A stretch of DNA of 64,000 nucleotides, from positions 124,001 to 188,000 of the forward strand of contig NZ_JBHLWI010000001.1 in NCBI RefSeq assembly GCF_042432905.1. Direction: 5' to 3'. The notes beneath the pieces are model-generated. The model ran no database searches and had not been told where the DNA came from. It was given only the letters and a program-made list of their open reading frames with translations. The DNA comes from Fontibacter flavus. GTDB taxonomy: Bacteria > Bacteroidota > Bacteroidia > Cytophagales > Cyclobacteriaceae. The translations under genes were made by a program, and so were the position numbers. Each line of letters starts with the position of its first letter. Position 1 is the stretch's first letter. Shown here piece after piece: positions 36,653 through 44,591 of the stretch.

Positions 36653-36708
36653 AATAAAAAATGCTCTTGGAAAGTATGCTCAAATACTTTTTAAGAGCAT
36701 TTTTATTT
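36653..36708 (+). terminator. long intrinsic terminator after the thioesterase
   Basis: Outer arms AATAAAAAATGCTCTT and AAGAGCATTTTTATT enclose an inner hairpin AAAGTAT/ATACTTT, so the whole 55-nt segment folds on itself. The flanks 36579-36652 and 36709-36890 hold nothing else that I recognise. Confidence 0.85.
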
Positions 36709-36890
36709 CTCTCACAGTTCCAATTTAAACTTCGTTTCACCTTTCCGAAAATTCCAAACTTCGTTTGCTAAGAAAACCATGTTGGGCTTTTGAAGAATAT
36801 AAGCAGTAAATATTCAGAAACATCTTACTGAACAACGCAAATCGGATTATCTAACTTGGGATTTGGCTTTTTTTTCTTCAATTTAGGCCC

Positions 36891-37433
36891 ATGGAAAAGA
36901 TGAGTATTCACCATTTGAACCTTTTTTTGAACGAGGGCCTGTATATCATTCCAGAAGAAAAAAATCAGTTGATATTAACGGCCGAAACCAAACTTGAATC
37001 CGAAGAACCAACAGGTGAAGAGGAAAGCATCGGCTCGGATGAAGTACTTGAGTTAACATATGAAGGTGGTTTTGAAAAAGGAGTTTTGGTCACCTACGAA
37101 GGAAATGAACTAACTCATGAACATCAGGAGTTATTATTTAAAATTTTGGGTGCCGTTGGTTGTTCATTGAAAGACATTGCGCTGACCAGTTCCCTAGTCA
37201 TAGAAGAGGTTCCTATGTCCTCTATTTTGGCCATGAATCCAAACAAAATAATCGTATTCGGCAACATCCACCATGATATCCTTTCCAGGAGGAAAAAGTT
37301 GTATGAAGTATTGCAGGAAGATGATATTGAATACCTCTTTGCAGATGATTTGGCACAGATAAGTACTCAAGTCAATCTCAAAAAATCTCTTTGGAGTGAA
37401 CTTCAAGTCCTATTTAACATTACCAAGAAATAA
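36891..37433 (+). CDS. hypothetical protein, possibly HolD/UDG-fold
   Basis: This 180-aa soluble protein is not known to me. The middle part (H-Q-E-L-L-F-K-I-L-G-A-V-G-C-S-L-K-D-I-A-L-T-S, then N-P-N-K-I-I-V-F-G) follows the pattern of uracil-DNA glycosylase family proteins and of the E. coli polymerase III psi subunit HolD, which has the same fold. The C-terminal K-K-S-L-W-S-E-L also matches the tail of HolD. The glycosylase catalytic residues are not evident, so a psi-like clamp-loader part is more likely than an enzyme. It starts a run of three close genes (next starts 3 bases later). Confidence 0.4.
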   Translation: MEKMSIHHLNLFLNEGLYIIPEEKNQLILTAETKLESEEPTGEEESIGSDEVLELTYEGGFEKGVLVTYEGNELTHEHQELLFKILGAVGCSLKDIALTSSLVIEEVPMSSILAMNPNKIIVFGNIHHDILSRRKKLYEVLQEDDIEYLFADDLAQISTQVNLKKSLWSELQVLFNITKK

Positions 37434-37435
37434 TT

Positions 37436-37756
37436 ATGACAGACAAAACGGCTAAACAAAGCTGGTTGACACGCTTTAAATTCATTAGTATAATAGAAGG
37501 TATCTCTTTCTTATTGCTTCTTTTTATTGCCATGCCGCTCAAGTACATCATGGATATGCCTTTGGCTGTCACTTATGTGGGCTGGGCCCATGGGATATTA
37601 TTTGTGATTTATATTTATGTGGTTTTTCCTACTGCTAGAGCAGCGAAGTGGAATTTCAGTAAAACATTTTTTGCCCTCGTTGCATCAATACTTCCTTTTG
37701 GTCCTTTTGTATTTGACAGGTATTTGTTGAAAAAAGAAAAGGAACTCACCGCCTAA
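37436..37756 (+). CDS. DUF3817 membrane protein
   Basis: This 106-aa protein has three hydrophobic segments in the DUF3817 arrangement: F-K-F-I-S-I-I-E-G-I-S-F-L-L at the first helix, then V-G-W-A-H-G-I-L-F-V-I-Y in the second. The function of the family is not known. It lies 3 bases after the possible HolD-like gene and 14 bases before the kinase-like gene, in one operon. Confidence 0.85.
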   Translation: MTDKTAKQSWLTRFKFISIIEGISFLLLLFIAMPLKYIMDMPLAVTYVGWAHGILFVIYIYVVFPTARAAKWNFSKTFFALVASILPFGPFVFDRYLLKKEKELTA

Positions 37757-37769
37757 TCCAAAGACTGAT

Positions 37770-38804
37770 ATGGCATTGATCAGCAAAAAAAAACTCATTT
37801 ATCCCATTAGCAATGGGCTAAGGGAGTATCTGCGAAAATATGGAAGGGAAGTGGACTTCCCTATTCATTATGCGGATTTGCTGAGATACAGCTCCTCCAT
37901 CCCCTTATATGACTTTAAGGGAAATGACACCTTATGGGAAACAGTTTTATTCTCAGAATCAGATAGAGAGGAGATCCACTATAATGTTAAAAAAATCTAT
38001 TCCCTTCTGAAGGCAGAAGGTGATATGAGTGTCATGGAACACTTATATGTAGACCGGATCGATCTTTGCGTTTATGGAAATACACAACCATTCCGTGTTA
38101 GGATAGTTAATAAGATCAATGACAACTTCGACTATTTCTATGTCAAGAATGCAGATGCATCAAGGGTTTATGGACTAGAATTGGAGCACCTACTCTCCCC
38201 TAATCGGATCAATTACCTGGTTCACCAAACTACCCTCATTGAAGAACATATCGCCGGCATTCCTGGAGAACAATTTATGCGGCAATATGTCACTGACAAT
38301 GTACTCAACCCCATTAGGTTGGCAAAAGAGTTTGTGAAATTTAATGAGCGCTGCTTTGTCAGGCTATTGGGTGACATGCATTCCTCCAATTTTGTAGTGG
38401 ATATTACACCTGATTTTGAAGAAATCCACTATAGGATAAGGGCTATTGATTTCGACCAGCAATCTTATGAGGGCAAAAAATCCATCTACCTACCACAGTA
38501 CTTTAAGCAAAATAATGCCTTGATACAGTTGGGCATCAAGCATATTACCCCAGAATCTATGCTTCAGTACCAAAGAGAGGAACGTGCCTTGATTGCGACG
38601 CGCCTCAAAAGCTCTCCTACGGAAATTGAAGACTTACTCAAAAGTCTTGAAGAAGACACCATTTCCACACCGGAAAACATAGACTCCTTGAAAAAAGAAT
38701 TGGCCAAACACTATCAAAATCCTGATTTTTTGAAATGCTCAAAAATGGGTCAAATTCTTAGAATAAGTTTGGAGCAGGTCTTAAAAAAGCAAAACCCTGA
38801 ATAA
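37770..38804 (+). CDS. protein with aminoglycoside-kinase-like motifs
   Basis: This 344-aa protein contains G-D-M-H-S-S-N at residues 201-207 and I-D-F-D at 226-229, in the spacing of the catalytic H-G-D-x-H-x-x-N and D-F-D/G motifs of the aminoglycoside/choline kinase group. An N-lobe-like stretch precedes it, with K126 (Y-F-Y-V-K-N-A-D) and E139/E141, which may serve as the ATP lysine and its partner. The rest is unlike any kinase I know. I infer a small-molecule or protein kinase, or a pseudokinase. Its stop codon lies inside the loop of the following terminator. Confidence 0.45.
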   Translation: MALISKKKLIYPISNGLREYLRKYGREVDFPIHYADLLRYSSSIPLYDFKGNDTLWETVLFSESDREEIHYNVKKIYSLLKAEGDMSVMEHLYVDRIDLCVYGNTQPFRVRIVNKINDNFDYFYVKNADASRVYGLELEHLLSPNRINYLVHQTTLIEEHIAGIPGEQFMRQYVTDNVLNPIRLAKEFVKFNERCFVRLLGDMHSSNFVVDITPDFEEIHYRIRAIDFDQQSYEGKKSIYLPQYFKQNNALIQLGIKHITPESMLQYQREERALIATRLKSSPTEIEDLLKSLEEDTISTPENIDSLKKELAKHYQNPDFLKCSKMGQILRISLEQVLKKQNPE

Positions 38805-38820
38805 TTTCAGGGTTTTACTT
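38791..38820. terminator. terminator overlapping a stop codon
   Basis: AAAACCCTGAA (38791-38801) and TTCAGGGTTTT (38806-38816) form a hairpin, and the TAA of the plus-strand gene (38802-38804) sits in the loop. It lies between convergent genes, so it may end both transcripts. Confidence 0.85.
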
Positions 38821-38855
38821 TTTATTCAATCTTGAATTTCAATGATTAGAATACC

Positions 38856-41309
38856 TTAATAGTACCGGACATCACATTCAGGATTAAGTCTTTTGAAAGT
38901 GTCTACAGCTCTTTTATTCAACCTGGTATTGAAGCATGTTAATCTTCTAAGGTATGGAAGACCCGTCACGGGTTTCAAAGATCGAACATTTGTACTGGCT
39001 ATATCCAATTCCTTCAAATTATTAAGTCCCTCAAGTCCCCTTAAAACTTTTACATTTGAACCTGAAACATTCAATTCTTCCAAACCTGTTAGGTTTCCAA
39101 GGGGTCTAAGATCATCCACACCTGTATTGGATAGATCAAGAAATTTGAGCTTATCTAAACCTGATAAGATTGAAAGATCAGTTATAGGTGCCTGTGAGAT
39201 TTTAAGTTCCTCAAGCAGCTTTAATTCCGCCACTGCAGAAGCATCTGTCAAAGGCACATCAAACACCGATAATTTCCTGAGATTATTGAAAATTGTCAGT
39301 GGAGAAAGATTCGAAATAGAAGCACCCTGAATGCTCACTTCAGGACTTGCTGTCCATTGGTGCAGCATTTCCATATCTGGATTTTTCCCATTTCCAAACT
39401 GGGATTTAAAGATGTTTTGCCACACACCATCAAGTGCATTCCACCAATTATCCAAGAGCTCAGATCGGTAAATTATATTAAGCTTAGGGTTGGATTTCAA
39501 TAATTCCGGAACTTCCTCTTCATTGAAGCTTGCCTGATTGATGTTCAGATATACTAATTCAGGCAGGTCTTTCAGCATGATTATTCCATTTACAGGAGCA
39601 TCCGGAAAATTTACATGTCTAAGACCTGTAAGATTGGACAAAGGCTGTAGGGAACTGACCTTGGTATTTGCCCCCGATATGGAAGTCAATGTTTTGATAT
39701 CCGCCAAAGGGGATAAATCCTGAACGCCTGTATCATCAAAATTCAAACAATTGATTTTTCTGAACTTCAAAACAGGTCCTAATGTGGAAATTTCACTTCC
39801 TGCTAAATTCAAGGAGTCTAGGTTTATTGTGTAGGACAAATCCTCAACGGCTGGTACTGGTCTCGCCAGTGCAGGATTCATATTGATCAGAACTCCCTTC
39901 CATGCGGCAGGTAATCCATCCCACCAAGTCTGAAGATTTTCCACATGGTGGATCAACAAAACCCTCCTATTTCTTCTTGAGAAAACATCTGCGTTTTCTT
40001 CAGAAATCCTAGTTCTATCAGCATACACCCTCTGCAAGGTAAACTTATCATTCAATGCAGATAAATCAGTAACCTCTGTCTGATTGATATTGACAACTTT
40101 TAGCATAGGCAAATCCAATAATGGTGCAAGGTCCACAATATTGGTTTCCTGAAGGTTGATTTCTTCCAAACTGATAAGGCTGGACAGCAATTCGAAGTTT
40201 ATTAGATAGTTACCGCTGATGTCCAAATGGGTAAGTCCCTCTAATTCGCTGATGTTTTCTACATTATTAAACCCGCTTGACCTTAAATTAAGTGACTTTA
40301 GGGATTCAAATGAATTCAAAACACCGAAACTATTAATTGGAGTACTGATAGCCTCCAAAGTATGTAGCTGTTTCAGATTACCCAATTCACTGATATCGGT
40401 GATTTTCGTCCCTGAAATGTTCAAGTGAGCCAATCTATCGGAGTACTTGATAAATTGAATATCCTGTGTAGGAGTATTTGCAATATTCAAATACGTCAGA
40501 AATGTCACATTACTGATTGGGTTCAGTTCCTGAATATTGGTGTTGCTGATATCAATATATTTCAGGTCTCTTAAAGCTTCAATTGGCTCAAGATCAATCA
40601 CGAACTGATTACCTGCAAGATTGATGCTGTCCAAAGAACTGATTTTATACAGATCTTCCACAGTGACAGAATCACTTTCAGACAATCCTATTTTTGACCT
40701 GAAATAACTCTCCCAAGTATACGAAAGATTGCCCCACCATTCCTGAAGCTCTTTATCCCTGCTCAGCTTGGTCGTATAAATACTCGCAATCTTCATTTCA
40801 TTGGACCTTTTGTCCACATTGATTTCAACAAACCTAGGTTTGGTATTGGTTATTTTTTCCTTATTCAACCCTTCTGCTGTAAGGGTCCTGTCCATTGACA
40901 CCAAAAATGATAACTCACCATTGTCTCTTACAAATGGTTTGATTTCCCTAACCTTAAATTTAAAAGCAGCATCCCTGAAGAAAAACTCAATATCCTTCAA
41001 ATATGCAGTTATATCTTTATTGGTAATGACTTTTCTATCCAAAAGTAAATCATCCTCTACCTGTACTTTTCCATCTCTGAAGATCTTCTGATAGCTTTCA
41101 CGGATAATAACGTCTTTATCCCTGGCTGGTGTCTCATGACTACCCACAGTATTGAAGAAATACTCCAAAAAGTGGATCTGATCCTCCACTTTTGAAGTGA
41201 GGTCTTTTATCTCCTGCTTGGAATAACCGGCAATATCCTGGGAATACAGATTTGAAAATAGTCCCAGAAAAAACAGCGATAAAATAAGATGTTTCTTATT
41301 TCTGATCAT
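38856..41309 (-). CDS. exported leucine-rich-repeat protein with three tandem modules
   Basis: This 817-aa protein has a signal peptide ending N-L-Y-S-Q. Residues about 30-185 form an N-terminal domain that resembles the shorter proteins upstream. Then come three modules. Each begins with a cap bearing W-W (191-192, 462-463, 622-623: L-Q-E-W-W, L-Q-T-W-W, L-D-N-W-W) and continues with leucine-rich repeats of about 22 residues of the form L-x-x-L-D-I-S-x-T-x-I. Each ends near a basic segment (R-R-N-R-R-V; S-N-P-K-L-N; L-N-P-E-C-D-V). The repeats suggest protein binding at the cell surface or in the periplasm. It is the last gene of a four-gene unit and overlaps the gene before it by 14 bases. 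Confidence 0.75.
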   Translation of the reverse strand: MIRNKKHLILSLFFLGLFSNLYSQDIAGYSKQEIKDLTSKVEDQIHFLEYFFNTVGSHETPARDKDVIIRESYQKIFRDGKVQVEDDLLLDRKVITNKDITAYLKDIEFFFRDAAFKFKVREIKPFVRDNGELSFLVSMDRTLTAEGLNKEKITNTKPRFVEINVDKRSNEMKIASIYTTKLSRDKELQEWWGNLSYTWESYFRSKIGLSESDSVTVEDLYKISSLDSINLAGNQFVIDLEPIEALRDLKYIDISNTNIQELNPISNVTFLTYLNIANTPTQDIQFIKYSDRLAHLNISGTKITDISELGNLKQLHTLEAISTPINSFGVLNSFESLKSLNLRSSGFNNVENISELEGLTHLDISGNYLINFELLSSLISLEEINLQETNIVDLAPLLDLPMLKVVNINQTEVTDLSALNDKFTLQRVYADRTRISEENADVFSRRNRRVLLIHHVENLQTWWDGLPAAWKGVLINMNPALARPVPAVEDLSYTINLDSLNLAGSEISTLGPVLKFRKINCLNFDDTGVQDLSPLADIKTLTSISGANTKVSSLQPLSNLTGLRHVNFPDAPVNGIIMLKDLPELVYLNINQASFNEEEVPELLKSNPKLNIIYRSELLDNWWNALDGVWQNIFKSQFGNGKNPDMEMLHQWTASPEVSIQGASISNLSPLTIFNNLRKLSVFDVPLTDASAVAELKLLEELKISQAPITDLSILSGLDKLKFLDLSNTGVDDLRPLGNLTGLEELNVSGSNVKVLRGLEGLNNLKELDIASTNVRSLKPVTGLPYLRRLTCFNTRLNKRAVDTFKRLNPECDVRYY

Positions 41310-42135
41310 AGATATACTTCAATAATGTCTCCTTATCCCCTGGTTTAAGCTGGACAAGGTTACTGATCAACCAGCCTGTATTGAAACCAGGTCTGTTAAA
41401 TTGGTTTAGTTCAAAATACCAGTTATTGATCTGGAAGAAGTGAAACTTCACATCCATGATCGTTTCAAACTTGATATTTCCTCTTTTCATTTCATACAAA
41501 AACAAAGTCAGGTAATCAGGCTGATATTCTTTTGGAGTAAAAGCTTCCGGAGTATCAGAGTCCTGAAATGCTTTTCTTAGATTCATAAAACCCAACTCGT
41601 GACTCAATGGATGCAAGAAACCTTTGGCATCACCTTCCGGTTTCTTGAAAATGTCTTTAAAGGGATCGAATACTACTTTATCAATTACCCATTCGTAGCC
41701 CAAGCCTTCTGGCTGAATTTTCAAAAACAAAGTTACGTTCTCTCTTTTACCTCTGTATTGAAAGATGGCACTCACTTCCGCAAACCAACCTTCTCTATGA
41801 AAATTGATATACTGAGGCATATTTTCAGAAAGAACCTCACCCATAAATGTCCTTTTCAAATCATTCGAGATACCTGATGTCTCGTTATCAAAAAGTATGC
41901 TAATGAATTTCCCCCTCAATTCCCTATCTCTGTACAATGCATCTCCTGGATAATAGCGCTGATTGCCTTCAACACTTTCCTCTGCATTGAATCTCCTAAA
42001 AAATTGATTTACTTGTTTGGTAGAGGCGGCAAATCTACCATCATCTTTAGGGGAACCGGGGCTGTATAAACCTTGCCCCGGTGCCAACTCTAAAGATAAA
42101 ATCAATAATAAAACTGATAATATTATTTTTCTCAT
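41296..42135 (-). CDS. exported protein of unknown function, cluster gene 3
   Basis: This 279-aa protein has a signal peptide ending in E-L-A-P-G-Q. The mature protein is a mix of helix and strand, with aromatic-rich stretches such as F-H-F-F-Q-I-N-N-W-Y-F-E-L-N-Q-F-N. Residues about 35-155 may be a further copy of the domain shared by its neighbours (V-N-Q-F-F-R-R-F near the start, G-Y-E-W-V-I-D-K-V later), but the similarity is faint. It overlaps cluster gene 2 by 4 bases and the 817-aa gene by 14 bases. No enzymatic motif is seen. Confidence 0.6.
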   Translation of the reverse strand: MRKIILSVLLLILSLELAPGQGLYSPGSPKDDGRFAASTKQVNQFFRRFNAEESVEGNQRYYPGDALYRDRELRGKFISILFDNETSGISNDLKRTFMGEVLSENMPQYINFHREGWFAEVSAIFQYRGKRENVTLFLKIQPEGLGYEWVIDKVVFDPFKDIFKKPEGDAKGFLHPLSHELGFMNLRKAFQDSDTPEAFTPKEYQPDYLTLFLYEMKRGNIKFETIMDVKFHFFQINNWYFELNQFNRPGFNTGWLISNLVQLKPGDKETLLKYIYDQK

Positions 42136-42710
42136 GCGGAGGTTTCAGTCACACGGATATCACCCAACATCACATCCCAGAACTCGATGGTTCTACCTGC
42201 AATCTGAGTTTGTTTTTTCTCTACGTAGATTGTAATATCCTTCTTGGTAGTATCCCTGTAGTTAAGTCCCGATTCCAAAGAAGTACCTTCAAATCTTTGG
42301 TAAACGGTAACAACACCAACATAACGGCCATCAGGCTGTCTTTCCAAATCGGAAATGTAATGAATATCATACCAAGTGATGTTTACCCTGTCATAGTTAA
42401 GTGCCATCAATCTTTCAAAGTATCTTCTTACTTTGTAATAAGCTACTTCTTTTCTGTTGATGGAAGAAACTCCCATTTCGGCACCTGGAGCAAACAATTC
42501 CTCAGCCCTGTCCATTACACGGTTAGCTTCTGAGAATTGTGTTTCTTTACTTCCGATGATGCTGATATATTTACTCAAGTCCTTTACTTTTTCCAAAGCA
42601 AGGGAGTCAATAGCCTGCTTTCTTGCAGGACTGATATTGTCAGACTGGGCTACAGAAACTGTTGCTGTAGCGAAAAACAACAACAGGAATAATGGAATAT
42701 ATCTTTTCAT
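42132..42710 (-). CDS. exported protein with the shared cluster domain, gene 2
   Basis: This 192-aa protein has a signal peptide ending V-S-V-A-Q. Residues about 38-168 align by eye with residues 40-168 of the 817-aa protein: L-S-K-Y-I-S-I-I-G-S-K-E-T against L-E-Y-F-F-N-T-V-G-S-H-E-T, then I-N-R-K-E-V-A-Y-Y against I-T-N-K-D-I-T-A-Y, and later D-I-T-I-Y-V-E-K against F-V-E-I-N-V-D-K. The domain is unknown to me. It starts 21 bases after cluster gene 1 and overlaps gene 3 by 4 bases, so the four are one operon. Confidence 0.65.
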   Translation of the reverse strand: MKRYIPLFLLLFFATATVSVAQSDNISPARKQAIDSLALEKVKDLSKYISIIGSKETQFSEANRVMDRAEELFAPGAEMGVSSINRKEVAYYKVRRYFERLMALNYDRVNITWYDIHYISDLERQPDGRYVGVVTVYQRFEGTSLESGLNYRDTTKKDITIYVEKKQTQIAGRTIEFWDVMLGDIRVTETSA

Positions 42711-42731
42711 AATTTTATTAATTTCTACAGA

Positions 42732-43202
42732 TTACTTTTTACGACGGAGTTCCAGTTCAGACACCCTACCATTAGCATCCAATCTGATATCAGAAATGAA
42801 GTTCAGGTTCTTTTTGGTGTCTTTTAGGTAGTTCAAATATTTGTTGATCGTGGTAGGCTCATCATAATCTTTGATGCCACTTTCTTCGTGAATCACGATC
42901 AACACTGGAGTTTCCTGGTTAGAAAACATACCCAAAGCCTCATTGATGGTCCTGTTGGCAGCATCAACATTGCTTGACTGGGCAATACTGTTGAAATAAT
43001 TTTCCAATTTACCTACAGCCACTTCTTCAGCAGAAGGTTGTGGGGCAGCTGGTGGAGGAGTTGGGGCTGGTTGTTCAACCGGTGCTGGTTCTGGTGCGGC
43101 AACAACTTTCTTTTTACTCTTACATGCTCCCATGGCCAACAAGCCAAACAAAGCAAGGGTAAGCAACCTGCTTACAGGTGATTGAATGGTTCTTTTTTTC
43201 AT
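42732..43202 (-). CDS. proline-linker lipoprotein, first gene of the cluster
   Basis: This 156-aa protein has a signal ending M-G-A-C, which is a lipobox. A Lys patch and a Pro/Ala-rich linker (residues about 38-58) follow, and then a compact domain: L-E-N-Y-F-N-S-I-A-Q-S, D-Y-D-E-P-T-T-I-N-K-Y-L-N-Y-L-K, L-D-A-N-G-R-V-S-E-L-E-L. That domain looks like a short version of the one in cluster gene 2 and in the 817-aa protein. The linker would let it reach away from the membrane anchor. It leads the operon, with a -7 box 147 bases upstream. Confidence 0.65.
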   Translation of the reverse strand: MKKRTIQSPVSRLLTLALFGLLAMGACKSKKKVVAAPEPAPVEQPAPTPPPAAPQPSAEEVAVGKLENYFNSIAQSSNVDAANRTINEALGMFSNQETPVLIVIHEESGIKDYDEPTTINKYLNYLKDTKKNLNFISDIRLDANGRVSELELRRKK

Positions 43203-43348
43203 TTTTGGTTTAATAATTATTGTTTGTTTTTTCTAACCTTGACGGAATCCTGCAAAAAGCATTCCATAGACCTGGATTGATTAAATCTTTTACGATTTTT
43301 GTTCCGGCCAGGATTCTTTTTGATTGGACTCTGTGGTGATTTCCTGCG

Positions 43349-43356
43349 CAAATGTA
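43349..43356 (-). promoter_or_regulatory. candidate -7 box for the four-gene cluster
   Basis: The minus strand reads TACATTTG, a match to TAnnTTTG, about 147 bases before the ATG at 43202. No good -33 element was seen. Confidence 0.35.
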
Positions 43357-43420
43357 TATGAAAATCGCATTATTTTGCACATAAGAACACGAAGGAAATT
43401 AAAATATATTTTTAACATAA

Positions 43421-43453
43421 AAAAGGTCATGCCTGAAATGGGCATGACCTTTT
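43421..43453 (-). terminator. intrinsic terminator after the TlpA-type gene
   Basis: AAAAGGTCATGCC and GGCATGACCTTTT pair around a 7-nt loop, flanked by A and T runs, 19 bases beyond the stop of the minus-strand gene at 43472. Confidence 0.92.
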
Positions 43454-43471
43454 TCTATAAACGGCAACTTC

Positions 43472-44590
43472 TCAGTTAAATAATTCCTTGAGTTTATTTT
43501 CCAAGGTCGGCCCACGAAGATCTTTTGCAATTATTCTCCCCTCAGGATCAATCATGTAAGTGGCCGGAATCGCATTGATCTGATAAGTGGCGGCAGCTTC
43601 GGAATTGAAATATTTCAAATCAGAAACATGCGTCCAGGTCAATTGATCATCTGCAATCGCTTTAACCCAAGCCTCCTTAGTCCTATCCAAGGAAACTCCA
43701 AAAACTTCAAAACCCTGATCTTTGTATTGATTGTACAACCTGACCACATTTGGGTTCTCTTCTCTACATGGTCTGCACCATGCCGCCCAAAAGTCTATCA
43801 ATACGTATTTACCCCTCAAATCAGAAAGATTAACCATTTCACCATCTGGATTTGGTAAGGAAATTTCCGGTGCCACCTGCCCAACTGAAAGTGCCCGCAT
43901 GTCATCCAACTGGGCCATCAAATTCTGAACTGTCTTGAAGCCAGGGTATTTTTCATTCATTTTACTCACCAACTCGTCCAGGAATTGGAAATCTTTTTTG
44001 GGATTGATCATAGGCAAACCAGCCAAGGCTGCAAAACTACCATCCATCGTACCCAATAAAGCCTTTACTTTATCCGAATGATCAGACTCCAGGTTCATGG
44101 CTTTGAATTGGATATTCCTGATTTCTTCCTGATCTTTTTTGCCCATAGCTTCAAAATAGGCCGTATTCAGTTCGTTGATGCTTTCCTGGTATTCCGCCAT
44201 CAGAGCTTCAATAGCCTGCATATGTTGTGAATCTGTGGAACCATTAACCTCAAGGCTCTGCTCATTGGAGAAATCATAGTTAACCTCTACATCTTGATCG
44301 TAAAGTGCCAGCCTCACTTCTTTCTTATCCATCAGATTCAGGACATAAAAACCAGGGCCATCTAAGACTAGATTATATTCATAAGTCCCACCTGATCCTA
44401 CATTGATTTCAGAAATGGTTTCCGCCTGTTCATCGTTGATCATGGCCAGAACAATTTTACCTTCAGGCGCATTGCTCAGCTTTCCTGAGATTTCAACCTT
44501 ACCGTCAAATTCCCTCTTCGCATCCTGACTGCAAGAGACAAGAGAAATGAACAGTAAGAGGACCAATAAGTTTTTTGTTACTTGTATCAT
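43472..44590 (-). CDS. TlpA-type thiol-disulfide lipoprotein with N-terminal DUF4369-like domain
   Basis: This 372-aa protein has a lipobox (S-L-V-S-C near residue 20), then a beta domain like DUF4369 and a helical middle. The C-terminal thioredoxin-fold domain of about 140 residues has the active site W-C-R-P-C and the cis-proline loop I-P-A-T-Y. It likely keeps thiols reduced or oxidised in the periplasm. Its ATG is one base after the stop of gatB, so they are in one operon, though no functional link is known. Confidence 0.9.
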   Translation of the reverse strand: MIQVTKNLLVLLLFISLVSCSQDAKREFDGKVEISGKLSNAPEGKIVLAMINDEQAETISEINVGSGGTYEYNLVLDGPGFYVLNLMDKKEVRLALYDQDVEVNYDFSNEQSLEVNGSTDSQHMQAIEALMAEYQESINELNTAYFEAMGKKDQEEIRNIQFKAMNLESDHSDKVKALLGTMDGSFAALAGLPMINPKKDFQFLDELVSKMNEKYPGFKTVQNLMAQLDDMRALSVGQVAPEISLPNPDGEMVNLSDLRGKYVLIDFWAAWCRPCREENPNVVRLYNQYKDQGFEVFGVSLDRTKEAWVKAIADDQLTWTHVSDLKYFNSEAAATYQINAIPATYMIDPEGRIIAKDLRGPTLENKLKELFN

Positions 44591-44591
44591 A

